DNA of 64,000 nucleotides, taken from contig CAVPFL010000004.1 of NCBI GenBank assembly GCA_963703745.1, positions 806,001 through 870,000 of the forward strand, in the 5' to 3' direction. This DNA comes from AP-15 sp963703745. Its GTDB lineage: Bacteria > Pseudomonadota > Alphaproteobacteria > ATCC43930 > CGMCC-115725. Positions within the stretch are counted from its first letter, which is position 1, and the number at the start of each line of letters is the position of its first letter. Shown piece by piece: positions 1 to 8,370 of the stretch. The position numbers and the translations under genes are program-made. A model generated the notes under the pieces. The model saw only the letters and a list, made by a program, of their open reading frames with translations, ran no database searches and had not been told where the DNA came from.

Positions 1-48
1 AACGGGAGGGACAAGCTAGCGGCAGATACATGATCAGCGGGGAAATGC

Positions 49-1260
49 ATGACCGGGCTGGGATTACCGAAGGCCGATCGTCCGAAGGAAGTCGGGCTGT
101 CGGGCAAGCGTCTCGGACGCCTCTCTGCGACATTCCGGCAGGACGTCGAGCGCAACATCATACCCGGGGCGGTCGTGCTGATCGCCCGCGGCGGCCACAT
201 CGCCTATGCCGAGGCCTTCGGCTGGCGTGACCGCGAGGCCAAGGCGCCGATGGAGCTCGACGCGATCTTCCGCATTGCCTCGATGACCAAGCCCTTGACC
301 TCGGTTGCTGCGATGATCCTGGCAGAGGAAGGCAAGCTGCAGGTCGCTGCCCCGGTCGCGGAGTATCTGCCGGAGTTCGTCGATCGCACGGTCGGCCCTG
401 AGCGCGTGCCGGCCAAGCGGGTGATGACGGTGCAGGATCTGCTGCGCCACACCTCCGGGCTGACCTACGCGGCGTTCGGCGACTCGCCCGTGCAGATGAT
501 CTGGCGCGACGCGCAGCCGATGACCGAGGACCAGACCAGCGCCGAAATGGTGGCCAAGCTCGCCTCGCTCCCGCTGATGTTCGAGCCCGGGACCACTTGG
601 GAATACAGCATGTCGACCGACGTCCTCGGGCGGATGGTCGAGATCGTGTCAGGTCAGGATCTGGCGGAATTCATCGACGCACGGATCTGCCGGCCGCTTG
701 CTCTCCGCGACACCGGCTTTGCTGCGACCGGCGATCGTGCAGCGCGGGTCGCCGGGCCGCAGACCGATCCGGCGACCGGTGCGCGGCCGCCGATGCGCAA
801 TGTCACCAATCCGGGCCGGTGGGCCTCGGGGGGCGGCGGGGCGGTCTCCACCGCCGCCGACTATCTCCGCTTCTGCCAAATGCTGTTGAATGCCGGCGAG
901 CTCGACGGGACCCGGCTATTAGCGCCGAAAACCGTCGCATTGATGGCATCCGATCATTTGCCGCCCGGCTGCAATTACGGCGAGACCGCCCGCCCACGGT
1001 TCGGGGCACTCGCACCCGTCCCGGAAATGGGCTACGGCTTCGGCCTGGGTTTTGCGGTGCGCACGGACGCCGGCCGCTGCCCATTGCCGGGTTCGGTCGG
1101 CGAATATTTCTGGGGCGGCGTTTTGGGCACCTCTTTCTGGATCGACCCGGCCGAACAGCTGGTCGTCGTGGCGATGATGCTGGCGCCCGAGCGGCGGCTC
1201 TATTACCGCCACTTGCTGCGCCCGCTGGTCTATGGCGCCCTGATCGGGCCCGCAACATAA
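49..1260 (+). CDS. Serine hydrolase, beta-lactamase/esterase (class C fold)
   Basis: This 403-aa protein belongs to the beta-lactamase-related serine hydrolases, which include esterases, D-aminopeptidases and class C-like enzymes. The catalytic S-x-x-K tetrad is S78-M-T-K81, in the usual place at the start of the long helix. A likely second-motif tyrosine is Y186 in WEYSMS. The third motif (KTG/HTG) appears replaced by GGVLGTSFW near the C-terminus, which is common in the esterase branch. There is no obvious signal peptide, so a cytoplasmic esterase is more likely than an antibiotic-degrading lactamase. The gene is convergent with the TetR gene downstream. The ATG at 49 is near the window edge and lacks a clear ribosome site, so the start is less certain than the family. 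The substrate cannot be inferred. Confidence 0.85.
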   Translation: MTGLGLPKADRPKEVGLSGKRLGRLSATFRQDVERNIIPGAVVLIARGGHIAYAEAFGWRDREAKAPMELDAIFRIASMTKPLTSVAAMILAEEGKLQVAAPVAEYLPEFVDRTVGPERVPAKRVMTVQDLLRHTSGLTYAAFGDSPVQMIWRDAQPMTEDQTSAEMVAKLASLPLMFEPGTTWEYSMSTDVLGRMVEIVSGQDLAEFIDARICRPLALRDTGFAATGDRAARVAGPQTDPATGARPPMRNVTNPGRWASGGGGAVSTAADYLRFCQMLLNAGELDGTRLLAPKTVALMASDHLPPGCNYGETARPRFGALAPVPEMGYGFGLGFAVRTDAGRCPLPGSVGEYFWGGVLGTSFWIDPAEQLVVVAMMLAPERRLYYRHLLRPLVYGALIGPAT

Positions 1261-1296
1261 CCCCCCGCAAGCGGGGGAAGGTTAGGGAGGGGGCTG
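1261..1296. repeat. GC-rich hairpin repeat between convergent genes
   Basis: CCCCCGC (1262-1268) pairs with GCGGGGG (1271-1277) across an AA loop, followed by a GGTTAGGGAGGGGG tract. It resembles half of the dispersed element at 3116-3186. It may also serve as a bidirectional 3' end for the two convergent genes, but there is no T-run on the plus strand. Confidence 0.5.
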
Positions 1297-1309
1297 CTAA
1301 GCCGCTTCA

Positions 1310-1966
1310 TCAACTCTGACGAAGCTCCGCCGGCCTTTCGGGCGAGTCAAGCGATCGGAGCTCGTCTCGGCCGGACGTGATCGCGCGCACGGTTGCGGCG
1401 AGCTGGTTGCGGAGATCCGGCAAGGGCAGCGATACGAGCTTCTCCTCGAGCCCGAGCGCGACGATGCCGTGCACCGCCGAGAACAACGTGCGCGCGAGGA
1501 TCTGGCGTGCGTCTGGATCGAACTCGGGCAGCAGCGTTCCCAAGGGCCGCTCGGCCTGCGCGAACAGCACATGCTGTTGTTCGACGAACCACTCCGGCAG
1601 TGGGCGAGCCTCATTCATACGGTGCTCGAAAAGTGCCCGCCAGCGGACCGTGTGCGTGGCGGCGAATTCGAGATAGGCAAGGGCGAGCTGTACCAGATCG
1701 GCCATGGCCTCTTCGACCGAGGCACGCCGGCCCGGCGATAGGACGGCCCCGAGTGCCGTTTCGAGCATCGCTAAGGTTCGCGACCCGACGCACAGGATCA
1801 GCTCGTCGAGGTGCTCGAAGACGTTATAGATCGTTCCGACCGCGCAACCGGCCTCTTGGGCGAGATCGCGGGCTTTCAAGGCCGCGAGCCCATTCTCGGC
1901 GATGGTGCGCTCGGCGGCGTCGATCAGCCTCGCTCGCAACGCTGCATGCTGGTCTCCTCGAACCAT
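1310..1966 (-). CDS. TetR/AcrR family transcriptional regulator
   Basis: This 218-aa protein has the N-terminal TetR DNA-binding domain (about residues 10-60: LIDAAERTIAENG, then the recognition part VGTIYNVFEHLDEL), followed by an all-helical ligand/dimerisation domain rich in Leu and Ala. It starts with ATG at 1966 and is divergent from the pspA-like gene. Three TGAAC-centred palindromes lie in the 98-bp intergenic space, so it very probably represses both itself and the PspA/YiaA genes. The ligand is unknown; lipophilic molecules are usual for this family. Confidence 0.9.
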   Translation of the reverse strand: MVRGDQHAALRARLIDAAERTIAENGLAALKARDLAQEAGCAVGTIYNVFEHLDELILCVGSRTLAMLETALGAVLSPGRRASVEEAMADLVQLALAYLEFAATHTVRWRALFEHRMNEARPLPEWFVEQQHVLFAQAERPLGTLLPEFDPDARQILARTLFSAVHGIVALGLEEKLVSLPLPDLRNQLAATVRAITSGRDELRSLDSPERPAELRQS

Positions 1967-1980
1967 GTATCCTCGTTTTC

Positions 1981-1993
1981 TGAACGTCGTTCA
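1981..1993. promoter_or_regulatory. Putative TetR operator 1 (perfect palindrome)
   Basis: TGAACGTCGTTCA is a perfect 13-bp inverted repeat 15 bp upstream of the tetR start codon. It is the best copy of three similar sites in this intergenic region and is well placed to block tetR transcription. Confidence 0.65.
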
Positions 1994-2002
1994 AAAAGAG
2001 AC

Positions 2003-2031
2003 TTGAACAACGTTCATAACCCTGGTATATT
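2003..2031 (+). promoter_or_regulatory. Sigma70-type promoter for the pspA-yiaA genes
   Basis: A -35 box TTGAAC (2003-2008) and a -10 box TATATT (2026-2031) are separated by exactly 17 bp. The expected transcription start is about 2038. Operator 2 overlaps the -35 box and operator 3 the start site, the geometry of a repressed promoter. Confidence 0.7.
2004..2016. promoter_or_regulatory. Putative TetR operator 2
   Basis: TGAACAACGTTCA shares the TGAAC...GTTCA arms of operator 1 with one imperfect pair. It overlaps the -35 box of the promoter reading toward pspA. Confidence 0.6.
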
Positions 2032-2037
2032 CGATTG

Positions 2038-2050
2038 TGAACGATGTTCA
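2038..2050. promoter_or_regulatory. Putative TetR operator 3
   Basis: TGAACGATGTTCA is the third copy of the 13-bp motif, with one imperfect pair. It covers the predicted transcription start and lies just before the ribosome site of pspA. Centre spacings are 23 bp (1 to 2) and 34 bp (2 to 3). Confidence 0.6.
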
Positions 2051-2064
2051 TAGCGGAGACAAGG

Positions 2065-2775
2065 ATGCTCAAAACGCTGATCACACTCGTGAGAGGACGC
2101 AGTTTCACGATCGCCGAGGAGGTCGCCGATCAGCACGCGCTGCTGATCCTCGACCAGCAGATGCGCGATGCCACCGGGGCGCTCGACCGAGCCAAAAAGG
2201 CGCTGGCGGTCGCCATCGCGCAGGAGAGTCAGGAGGGCCAACGGCTGGATGCGACCCGATCCCGGATCCAGGACCTCGAAACGCGAGCCGTTGCCGCGAT
2301 CGAGGCCGGACGCGACGACCTCGCCACGGAAGCGGCAGAGGCCATCGCGACCCTCGAAGCCGAGCGCGACGCTTCCCTGACGGCGCGCGCCCTATTCGCT
2401 GCCGAAATCGCCAAACTCAAGGGCCATGTCATGCAGCAGCAGATGCGGTTCTCGCAGCTCGAACGCGGGCGGCGGATCGCCCGAGCGGCGGAGGCGGTCC
2501 GGGTCGCACGCCGAGGCCGCATCGAGGGTGCCCCGATTTTCGCCGGCACGCTCGCGGAAGCCGAGGCGACGCTCGCCCGCCTGCGCGAGCACCAGGTCGA
2601 GGCCGATGCCGCCGAAGCGGCTTTCGACGCGCTCGATGCCGCGACCGGCCCGATCGCCGTCGCCGAGAAGCTCTCGGCCGAGGGTTTCGGCCCGCGGTTC
2701 AAACCCAATGCCGCCGATGTTCTCGTCCGGCTGAGAGAGCGCGCCGCCGGCGGCCAGCCGGATTCCGGCGCCTGA
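2065..2775 (+). CDS. PspA/IM30 (phage-shock protein A) family protein
   Basis: This 236-aa protein is almost entirely helical and charged, with long Ala/Glu/Arg heptad-like coiled coil and no membrane segment, as in the ESCRT-III-related PspA/IM30/Vipp1 family that coats and repairs stressed inner membranes. The N-terminus MLKTLITLVRGRS forms the short amphipathic membrane-binding helix. The ATG at 2065 follows GGAGACAAGG. An upstream in-frame ATG at 2044 lies inside operator 3 and would add seven residues, so it is less likely. The stop is 36 bp before the yiaA-like gene and the two are probably cotranscribed. Unlike enterobacterial psp, no PspF/sigma54 arrangement is seen; control appears to be by the divergent TetR. 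Confidence 0.85.
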   Translation: MLKTLITLVRGRSFTIAEEVADQHALLILDQQMRDATGALDRAKKALAVAIAQESQEGQRLDATRSRIQDLETRAVAAIEAGRDDLATEAAEAIATLEAERDASLTARALFAAEIAKLKGHVMQQQMRFSQLERGRRIARAAEAVRVARRGRIEGAPIFAGTLAEAEATLARLREHQVEADAAEAAFDALDAATGPIAVAEKLSAEGFGPRFKPNAADVLVRLRERAAGGQPDSGA

Positions 2776-2811
2776 TCTCGTTTCGACACGCTTAACCACA
2801 GGAGTACTAAG

Positions 2812-3090
2812 ATGAACAACGCAAACCTTCACCACAGTCCGGCCTGGGTAGTCTTTACCTATGTTTCCTTCGCCGCGGCACTCGCGATGGTCATCGTCGG
2901 CATCATGCTGATGCCGATCGAACTTGGGATGAAAGGCTATCTCGCCATGGGTGTCGCCATGCTGATCCAATCCTGCATCACGCTGACTAAGACGATCCGC
3001 GACAATGACGAGGCCGGCAAACTGGTCAATCGGATTGAGGACGCCAAGACCGAGCGCCTACTGATGGACGTCGCCAAAGGACAATCTTGA
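2812..3090 (+). CDS. YiaA/YiaB family two-helix inner-membrane protein
   Basis: This 92-aa protein has two transmembrane helices (about residues 11-34 and 43-62) joined by a short loop with conserved GYLAMG, and a charged C-terminal tail. This matches the YiaA/YiaB two-helix domain. It starts 36 bp after the pspA-like gene behind AGGAG and so shares its promoter. In other bacteria this domain is often linked to PspA-type genes; its biochemical role is unknown. A role as membrane partner of the PspA homologue is inferred from linkage only. Confidence 0.85.
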   Translation: MNNANLHHSPAWVVFTYVSFAAALAMVIVGIMLMPIELGMKGYLAMGVAMLIQSCITLTKTIRDNDEAGKLVNRIEDAKTERLLMDVAKGQS

Positions 3091-3115
3091 CCGTGTTTCT
3101 CTTGCAACGTCTCGG

Positions 3116-3186
3116 CCCCTCACCCCAACCCTCTCCCCGCGTGCGGGGAGAGGGAGGGACCCGCGAAGCGGGAGGGTGAGGGGTGG
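3116..3186. repeat. REP-like palindromic element (CCCCTCACCC...GGGTGAGGGG)
   Basis: The outer arms CCCCTCACCC and GGGTGAGGGG enclose an inner perfect stem CTCTCCCCGC/GCGGGGAGAG (3131-3152). This is a common intergenic palindrome in proteobacterial genomes. It sits between the yiaA-like gene and the acyltransferase gene, where it could attenuate read-through. Confidence 0.75.
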
Positions 3187-3211
3187 GTACAAACGGTTCC
3201 GGAGGGATCCG

Positions 3212-6200
3212 ATGTCGCAATCACTTCTTACCTCTCGGCGCTTTGCGCCGCTGTTTTGGTGCCAGTTCTTCTCTGCCTTCAACGACAATTTCCTGAAGAA
3301 CGCGCTCGCCTTATTGATCCTGTTCAGGATCGGCGGCCAGTCTGGCGAAGCGCTGGTGACCTTGGCGGCCGGCATTTTTATCGCGCCGTTCTTTCTGTTG
3401 TCGGCCTTCGGCGGTGAGCTCGCCGATCGCTTCGACAAGGCGCGGGTGGCCCGCCGGCTGAAGCTCGCCGAGATCGGCGCCGCAGCAATCGCTGTCGCCG
3501 GTTTCCAGCTGAGTTCGCTGCCGCTCCTGTTCGGGGCGCTCTTTCTATTCGGCGTGATCGGCGCGCTGTTCGGACCGATCAAATACGGCATCCTTCCCGA
3601 CCATCTGAAGCGGGAGGAGTTGCCAGCGGGCAACGCGCTCGTCGAGGGCGCAACGTTTCTCGCGATCCTCGGCGGCACAATCGCCGGCGGTATCGCCATG
3701 AAGGGGGGCGGCGAGCCCAGGCTCCTGGCCCTGATGATGATGGTCTTTGCCCTACTGTGCTGGGGTGCAAGCCTGTTCATCCCGAAGACCGCGCGCGCCG
3801 CACCCGATCTGCAGATCGACCCCAACATTCTCGGCTCGACCACTAGGCTGCTTGGCGAATTGTGGTCGAACACCCGGCTATGGCGCTGTGCCGTCGTCAC
3901 TAGCCTCTTTTGGCTGGTCGGCGCTGTCGTCTTGTCGCTGCTGCCGCCGCTCGTCATGCACACGCTGGGCGGCGCCGAGACCCTCGTGACGATCTATCTC
4001 GCGGTCTTTGCGGTTGCCATCGGCGTCGGCTCGGGTCTCGCCTCCTGGCTGTCGGCGGGGCGCATCGTGCTATTGCCGACCGCGTTCGGAGCGCTGCTGA
4101 TCGGTCTTTTCTCGCTCGATCTCGGGCTCGCGCTGTTGCGGCTCCCGGCGGTGGACATGACGACGGCTTTGGCGCCGTCGGCATTTTTCGCCCGGCCGGT
4201 GGCTTGGCATGCCGCGGTCGACCTTGGCATTCTCGCGGTCGCCGGCGGCTTGATGGTCGTGCCGTCCTTCGCGGCGATCCAGGCTTGGGCCGCACCCGAG
4301 CGGCGCGCCCGAATCGTCGCCGCGGTCAATGTCCTCAACGCCGCCTTCATGGTTGGCGGTGCCCTGGTCGTGGCACTCCTGCAGAAGGCCGGAGTCGGCG
4401 TTCCGGCGCTGTTCCTCGGCATCGCCGCCGTCGGCGTCGCGGCCGCCCTATGGATCGTCCGGACTATGCCGACCAGCGCCTTCCAGGACTTCCTGTCGAT
4501 CGTGCTTCGCGCGTTCTACCGGCTCGAAGTCAGGGGTCTCGAAAACCTCGACAAGGCAAGCGGCAACGCAATCATCGCGCTCAATCACGTGAGCTTTCTC
4601 GACGGCGCTGTAGCGCTGGCGATCCTGACCAAGGAGCCGGTCTTTGCCGTCGATCGCGAGTTTTCCCAGCGCTGGTGGGTGCGGCCGCTGATTGGGTTGA
4701 CGCGCGCCATGGCGCTCGATCCGGCGCGGCCGCTCGCGACGCGGACGCTGATCCAGGCGGTCAAGAACGGCGAGACATTGGTGATCTTCCCCGAGGGGCG
4801 CATCACCGTCACCGGCCAGCTGATGAAGGTCTATGACGGAGCCGCGCTGATCGCCGAGAAATCCGGCGCGATGGTCGTGCCGGTGCGCATCGAGGGTCTC
4901 GAAGCGACGATCTTCTCGCGCCTCAGCCGCGCGCAAGTCCGTCGCCGCTGGTTCCCCAAGGTTAGGGTTACCGTGCTCGAGCCGGTGCGCCTCACGGTCG
5001 ACGACGCATTGAAGGGCAAAGCGCGCCGCCAAGCGGCAGGTGCGGTGCTCTACCAGATCATGTCCGACCTGATCTTCCGCACAACGCCGACCGACCGCAC
5101 GATCGTCGAGGCGGTCGTCGACGCAGCGAGCGTGCATGGCTGGGGCCGCGTTGCAGTCGAAGACCCCGTCACCGGCAAGCTCAGCTACCGCAAGCTGCTG
5201 ATTGCTGCTCGCGTGCTCGCGCGCAAGCTGACGCCACTGGCCCGCTGCGGCGAGGCGGTTGGCGTGATGCTGCCCAACGCTAATGGCGCGGCCGCGACAT
5301 TGCTCGGCATGATGTCGGCAGGACGCGTCCCGGCGATGATCAATTTCAGCGCGGGGACAGCCAATATCGAGACCGCCTGCACTGCCGCCGCGATCGGAAC
5401 GATCGTCACTTCGCGCGCCTTTGTCGAGCGGGCGCGCCTCGACAAGCTCGTCGATGCGCTGAGCCAGACCCTGCGCATCGTCTATCTCGAGGATCTGCGT
5501 CAAACGGTTTCGCTCGCCGACAAGCTCCGGGCGCTGGTCCGCTATCGCCGTCCGGTCGTGCCGCGTAAACCGAACGAGCCGGCGGCGATCCTGTTCACTT
5601 CCGGCTCCGAGGGTACGCCAAAGGGGGTCGTATTGTCGCATCGCAACATGCTGACCAACGCCGCCCAGGCCGCCGCGCGAATCGACTTCGGCCGCGCCGA
5701 CAAGGTGTTCAACGCATTGCCTATATTCCACGCCTTTGGGCTCACTGTCGGGCTGGTGCTTCCGGTCGTCTCCGGAGTTCCGGTGCTTCTGTACCCGTCG
5801 CCGCTGCACTACCGCATTGTCCCCGAGCTTGTTTACAGCGCCAATGCAACGATCCTGTTCGCCACCGACACATTTCTGTCGGGCTATGCCCGCGCCGCGC
5901 ACCCCTACGATTTTCGCTCCGTGCGCTACGTGCTGGCGGGTGCCGAGCCGGTCAAGGAAGCGACCCGGCGGTTGTGGTCGGAAAAATTCGGCCTGCGCAT
6001 TCTCGAAGGCTATGGCGTGACCGAAACGGCACCGGCGCTGGCGCTCAATACCCCGATGTTCAACCGCTTTGGCACGGTCGGGCGATTGCTGCCCGGCATC
6101 GAAGCGAGGCTCGAGCCGGTACAGGGCGTTGAGGAAGGCGGACGGCTCTACGTGCGTGGCCCCAATGTCATGCTCGGCTATCTCAAAACCGATCAGCCCG

Positions 6201-6616
6201 GCGTTCTGATGCCGCCGGAAGAGGGCTGGCACGACACCGGCGACATCGTCGCGATCGACCGCGAAGGCTTTGTGGCGATCAAAGGCCGCGCCAAGCGCTT
6301 TGCCAAGATCGGCGGCGAAATGATCTCGCTGGCTGCGATCGAGACCCTGGCGGCCGAGCTGTGGCCGGACGTCCAGTCAGCCGTTGTCACCGAGCCCGAT
6401 CCGCGCCGGGGTGAGCGGCTGGTGCTGGTCACCGAGCAGAAGGGCGCCGCACGCGCCGCCTTCCAGTCCTACGCCCGAACGAAAGGCGCTTCCGACCTGA
6501 TGGTGCCAGCCGATATCATCATCGTTGACAGGCTGCCGCTGCTCGGCTCCGGCAAACCCGATCTCGTAAGCGTCGCGCGGCTCGTCAAGGGGCGGCAGCA
6601 AGTGGTAGCGGCTTAG
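3212..6616 (+). CDS. MFS-PlsC-AMP ligase fusion: acyl-[ACP]-phospholipid O-acyltransferase (Aas/LplT-like)
   Basis: This 1,134-aa protein has three domains. Residues about 1-415 form a 12-helix MFS transporter like lysophospholipid flippase LplT, starting with the typical FSAFNDNFLKNAL. Residues about 430-620 are a PlsC acyltransferase with the catalytic H459-x4-D464 (NHVSFLD) and an FPEGR block near 528. Residues about 640-1130 are an acyl-AMP ligase with the P-loop-like FTSGSEGTPKGV near 795 and the GYGVTET motif. The fusion imports lyso-phospholipids and re-acylates them at the inner membrane using acyl-ACP. The ATG at 3212 follows GGAGGGAT; an upstream in-frame start at 3176 falls in the repeat. 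It lies just behind the PspA/YiaA genes, which fits a shared role in membrane repair. Confidence 0.9.
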   Translation: MSQSLLTSRRFAPLFWCQFFSAFNDNFLKNALALLILFRIGGQSGEALVTLAAGIFIAPFFLLSAFGGELADRFDKARVARRLKLAEIGAAAIAVAGFQLSSLPLLFGALFLFGVIGALFGPIKYGILPDHLKREELPAGNALVEGATFLAILGGTIAGGIAMKGGGEPRLLALMMMVFALLCWGASLFIPKTARAAPDLQIDPNILGSTTRLLGELWSNTRLWRCAVVTSLFWLVGAVVLSLLPPLVMHTLGGAETLVTIYLAVFAVAIGVGSGLASWLSAGRIVLLPTAFGALLIGLFSLDLGLALLRLPAVDMTTALAPSAFFARPVAWHAAVDLGILAVAGGLMVVPSFAAIQAWAAPERRARIVAAVNVLNAAFMVGGALVVALLQKAGVGVPALFLGIAAVGVAAALWIVRTMPTSAFQDFLSIVLRAFYRLEVRGLENLDKASGNAIIALNHVSFLDGAVALAILTKEPVFAVDREFSQRWWVRPLIGLTRAMALDPARPLATRTLIQAVKNGETLVIFPEGRITVTGQLMKVYDGAALIAEKSGAMVVPVRIEGLEATIFSRLSRAQVRRRWFPKVRVTVLEPVRLTVDDALKGKARRQAAGAVLYQIMSDLIFRTTPTDRTIVEAVVDAASVHGWGRVAVEDPVTGKLSYRKLLIAARVLARKLTPLARCGEAVGVMLPNANGAAATLLGMMSAGRVPAMINFSAGTANIETACTAAAIGTIVTSRAFVERARLDKLVDALSQTLRIVYLEDLRQTVSLADKLRALVRYRRPVVPRKPNEPAAILFTSGSEGTPKGVVLSHRNMLTNAAQAAARIDFGRADKVFNALPIFHAFGLTVGLVLPVVSGVPVLLYPSPLHYRIVPELVYSANATILFATDTFLSGYARAAHPYDFRSVRYVLAGAEPVKEATRRLWSEKFGLRILEGYGVTETAPALALNTPMFNRFGTVGRLLPGIEARLEPVQGVEEGGRLYVRGPNVMLGYLKTDQPGVLMPPEEGWHDTGDIVAIDREGFVAIKGRAKRFAKIGGEMISLAAIETLAAELWPDVQSAVVTEPDPRRGERLVLVTEQKGAARAAFQSYARTKGASDLMVPADIIIVDRLPLLGSGKPDLVSVARLVKGRQQVVAA

Positions 6617-6718
6617 CTCGATCATGGCCATCGACGGAGTCGGTGCAAGCGACCCGTTTTGAGCCGGCCGCTCTTTACGATAAGACTCGAGGACCCAGCA
6701 TCCAAAGACGAGGTCGGC

Positions 6719-7879
6719 ATGGCTGCCCAACCCGAGGCATTCACCCTCACCGTTCCCGACCAAGCCATTGCCGATCTGCGCGAACGGCTCGGCCGCACCC
6801 GCTATCCCGACCAGGCTCCGGGGGCACCCTGGCCTTACGGTACGGATGTCGGATATCTGCAGCAACTTGTCGAATATTGGCGCACGGCGTTCGATTGGCG
6901 GGCCGAGGAGTCGCGTCTCAATGCCTTTGCACAATACAAGGTTCCGCTATGCGGTATTGATCTCCATTTTTTGCACGTAGCCGGTAAGGGACCGGCACCG
7001 TGCCCACTGCTGCTATTGCATGGATGGCCGGGTTCGGTCTTCGAGTTCCTCGAGCTGATCCCGCGCCTGACCGACCCGGCGCGCTTTGGTGGCGACCCCG
7101 CAGACGCGTTCACCATAGTGGCGCCGTCGCTCCCCGGCTATGGTCTGTCCTTCAAGCCCGGACAGCCGCGCTTTGGCATCGAGGAGATCGCCGGCTGTGT
7201 GGTGGAGCTGATGCAGGACACCTTGGGTTATCCCCGCTTTGCGGTGCAGGGCGGCGATTGGGGTGCCATCACCGCCGCGCGCCTCGGCTATGCCTACCCC
7301 GACAAGCTGATCGGCATCCACGTCAACCTGCTGGCAGTGCGGCGCGATCAACAGACGGCAGCCGATGCTTCGCCGGAAGAAAAGGCTTACGCCGAGCAGC
7401 TCGCGCAGTGGCTGCGCGAAGAGACGGGCTACCAGTGGATCCAGGGGACGCGGCCGCAGACGCTCGCCTTCGGGCTCACCGACTCGCCGACCGGCCTCGC
7501 CGCTTGGATTATCGAGAAGTTCCGCGCTTGGTCCGATTGCGGCGGCGATGTCGAAACCGCGTTCACTCGCGATCGGCTGCTCGCCAACATCAGCTTCTAC
7601 TGGTTCACCGGCGCGATCAACTCGTCGTTCTGGCCATACTACGCACGCTTGCATCGGCCGTGGCCGATTCCCAAAGGCCGGACCGTCGACGTCCCGACCG
7701 GATATGCCGAGTTCCCGCGTGAGATCCTGCGGTCCCCCCGCTCACTGGCGGCGCGAACCTACACCGACATCCGCCGCTGGAGCGTCATGCCGCGCGGCGG
7801 TCATTTCGCGGCATTGGAGCAGCCGGAAGCGCTCGCCAATGAGGTCCGCGAATTCTTCCGGCCCCTGCGCGAAGTTTAG
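6719..7879 (+). CDS. Epoxide hydrolase (alpha/beta hydrolase fold)
   Basis: This 386-aa protein begins with the epoxide-hydrolase N-terminal helical domain (FTLTVPDQAIADLRERL, WPYGTDVGYLQQLVEYW) and continues into an alpha/beta hydrolase core. The oxyanion motif HGWPGS is at 101-106, the nucleophilic aspartate is D180 in GGDWG, and the catalytic histidine lies in GGHFAALEQP near the end. An aspartate nucleophile identifies the microsomal-type epoxide hydrolases, which convert epoxides to diols. The ATG at 6719 has a weak GAGG upstream; a TTG at 6659 would add 20 residues that do not look conserved. The 3' end overlaps the convergent atpF by 4 bp. Confidence 0.88.
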   Translation: MAAQPEAFTLTVPDQAIADLRERLGRTRYPDQAPGAPWPYGTDVGYLQQLVEYWRTAFDWRAEESRLNAFAQYKVPLCGIDLHFLHVAGKGPAPCPLLLLHGWPGSVFEFLELIPRLTDPARFGGDPADAFTIVAPSLPGYGLSFKPGQPRFGIEEIAGCVVELMQDTLGYPRFAVQGGDWGAITAARLGYAYPDKLIGIHVNLLAVRRDQQTAADASPEEKAYAEQLAQWLREETGYQWIQGTRPQTLAFGLTDSPTGLAAWIIEKFRAWSDCGGDVETAFTRDRLLANISFYWFTGAINSSFWPYYARLHRPWPIPKGRTVDVPTGYAEFPREILRSPRSLAARTYTDIRRWSVMPRGGHFAALEQPEALANEVREFFRPLREV

Positions 7880-8370
7880 TGCAACTGCTGCGGCAGACTG
7901 GTGATCGCGGCGTCGATCAAGGCGGCATCGCGCTGTTCATCGAGTTCGGCAATGATGACTTGCCGCGCGGCCGCAATCGCGACGTCGACGGTAACCGCAC
8001 GGATCTCGGCAAGCGCCTTCGCCTCTTCCTGCGCGATCCGCTCCTCCGCCAGTCGACGGCGCCGCTCTAATGTCTCCTCTAGATTGTGGGCCGCTTGCCC
8101 GGCGATGCGCTCCGCTTCCGCTTTGGCATGGGCAATGATCGCCTCAGCCTCGGCCGCCGCCTCGCGCTGCTGCTTCTGGTAGCCGGCGAGCGCCTCTTGG
8201 GCTTCCTCGCGAAGTCTCCGCGCCGCTTCAAGCTCGTCTCGGATACGCACGGCACGGGCGTCGAGCCCGCCAAGGATTGCTCTGCGCGCCGGCTTCCAGA
8301 CGCCGATCGCGAACACCACGACGGCGAGGAGGATCCAGACTTCCGGTTCGGCAAAGAGGTGCATCGTCAA
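7876..8370 (-). CDS. atpF: ATP synthase F0 subunit b
   Basis: This 164-aa protein has a single N-terminal membrane helix (VWILLAVVVFAIGVW) followed by a long charged helix rich in Glu, Ala and Arg, the stator stalk that ties F1 to F0. Its start overlaps the stop of the b' gene by 4 bp, so the two are translationally coupled. It is the last gene of the F0 operon. The N-terminus MTMHLF leaves two possible ATGs; the first is chosen because of the overlap. Confidence 0.93.
   Translation of the reverse strand: MTMHLFAEPEVWILLAVVVFAIGVWKPARRAILGGLDARAVRIRDELEAARRLREEAQEALAGYQKQQREAAAEAEAIIAHAKAEAERIAGQAAHNLEETLERRRRLAEERIAQEEAKALAEIRAVTVDVAIAAARQVIIAELDEQRDAALIDAAITSLPQQLH

Noticed and set aside
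4448..6232. Long minus-strand frame (594 codons) antisense to the acyltransferase fusion
   Set aside because: GC-rich coding DNA makes open antisense frames; its product lacks any known motif, and the plus-strand gene has three well-matched domains.
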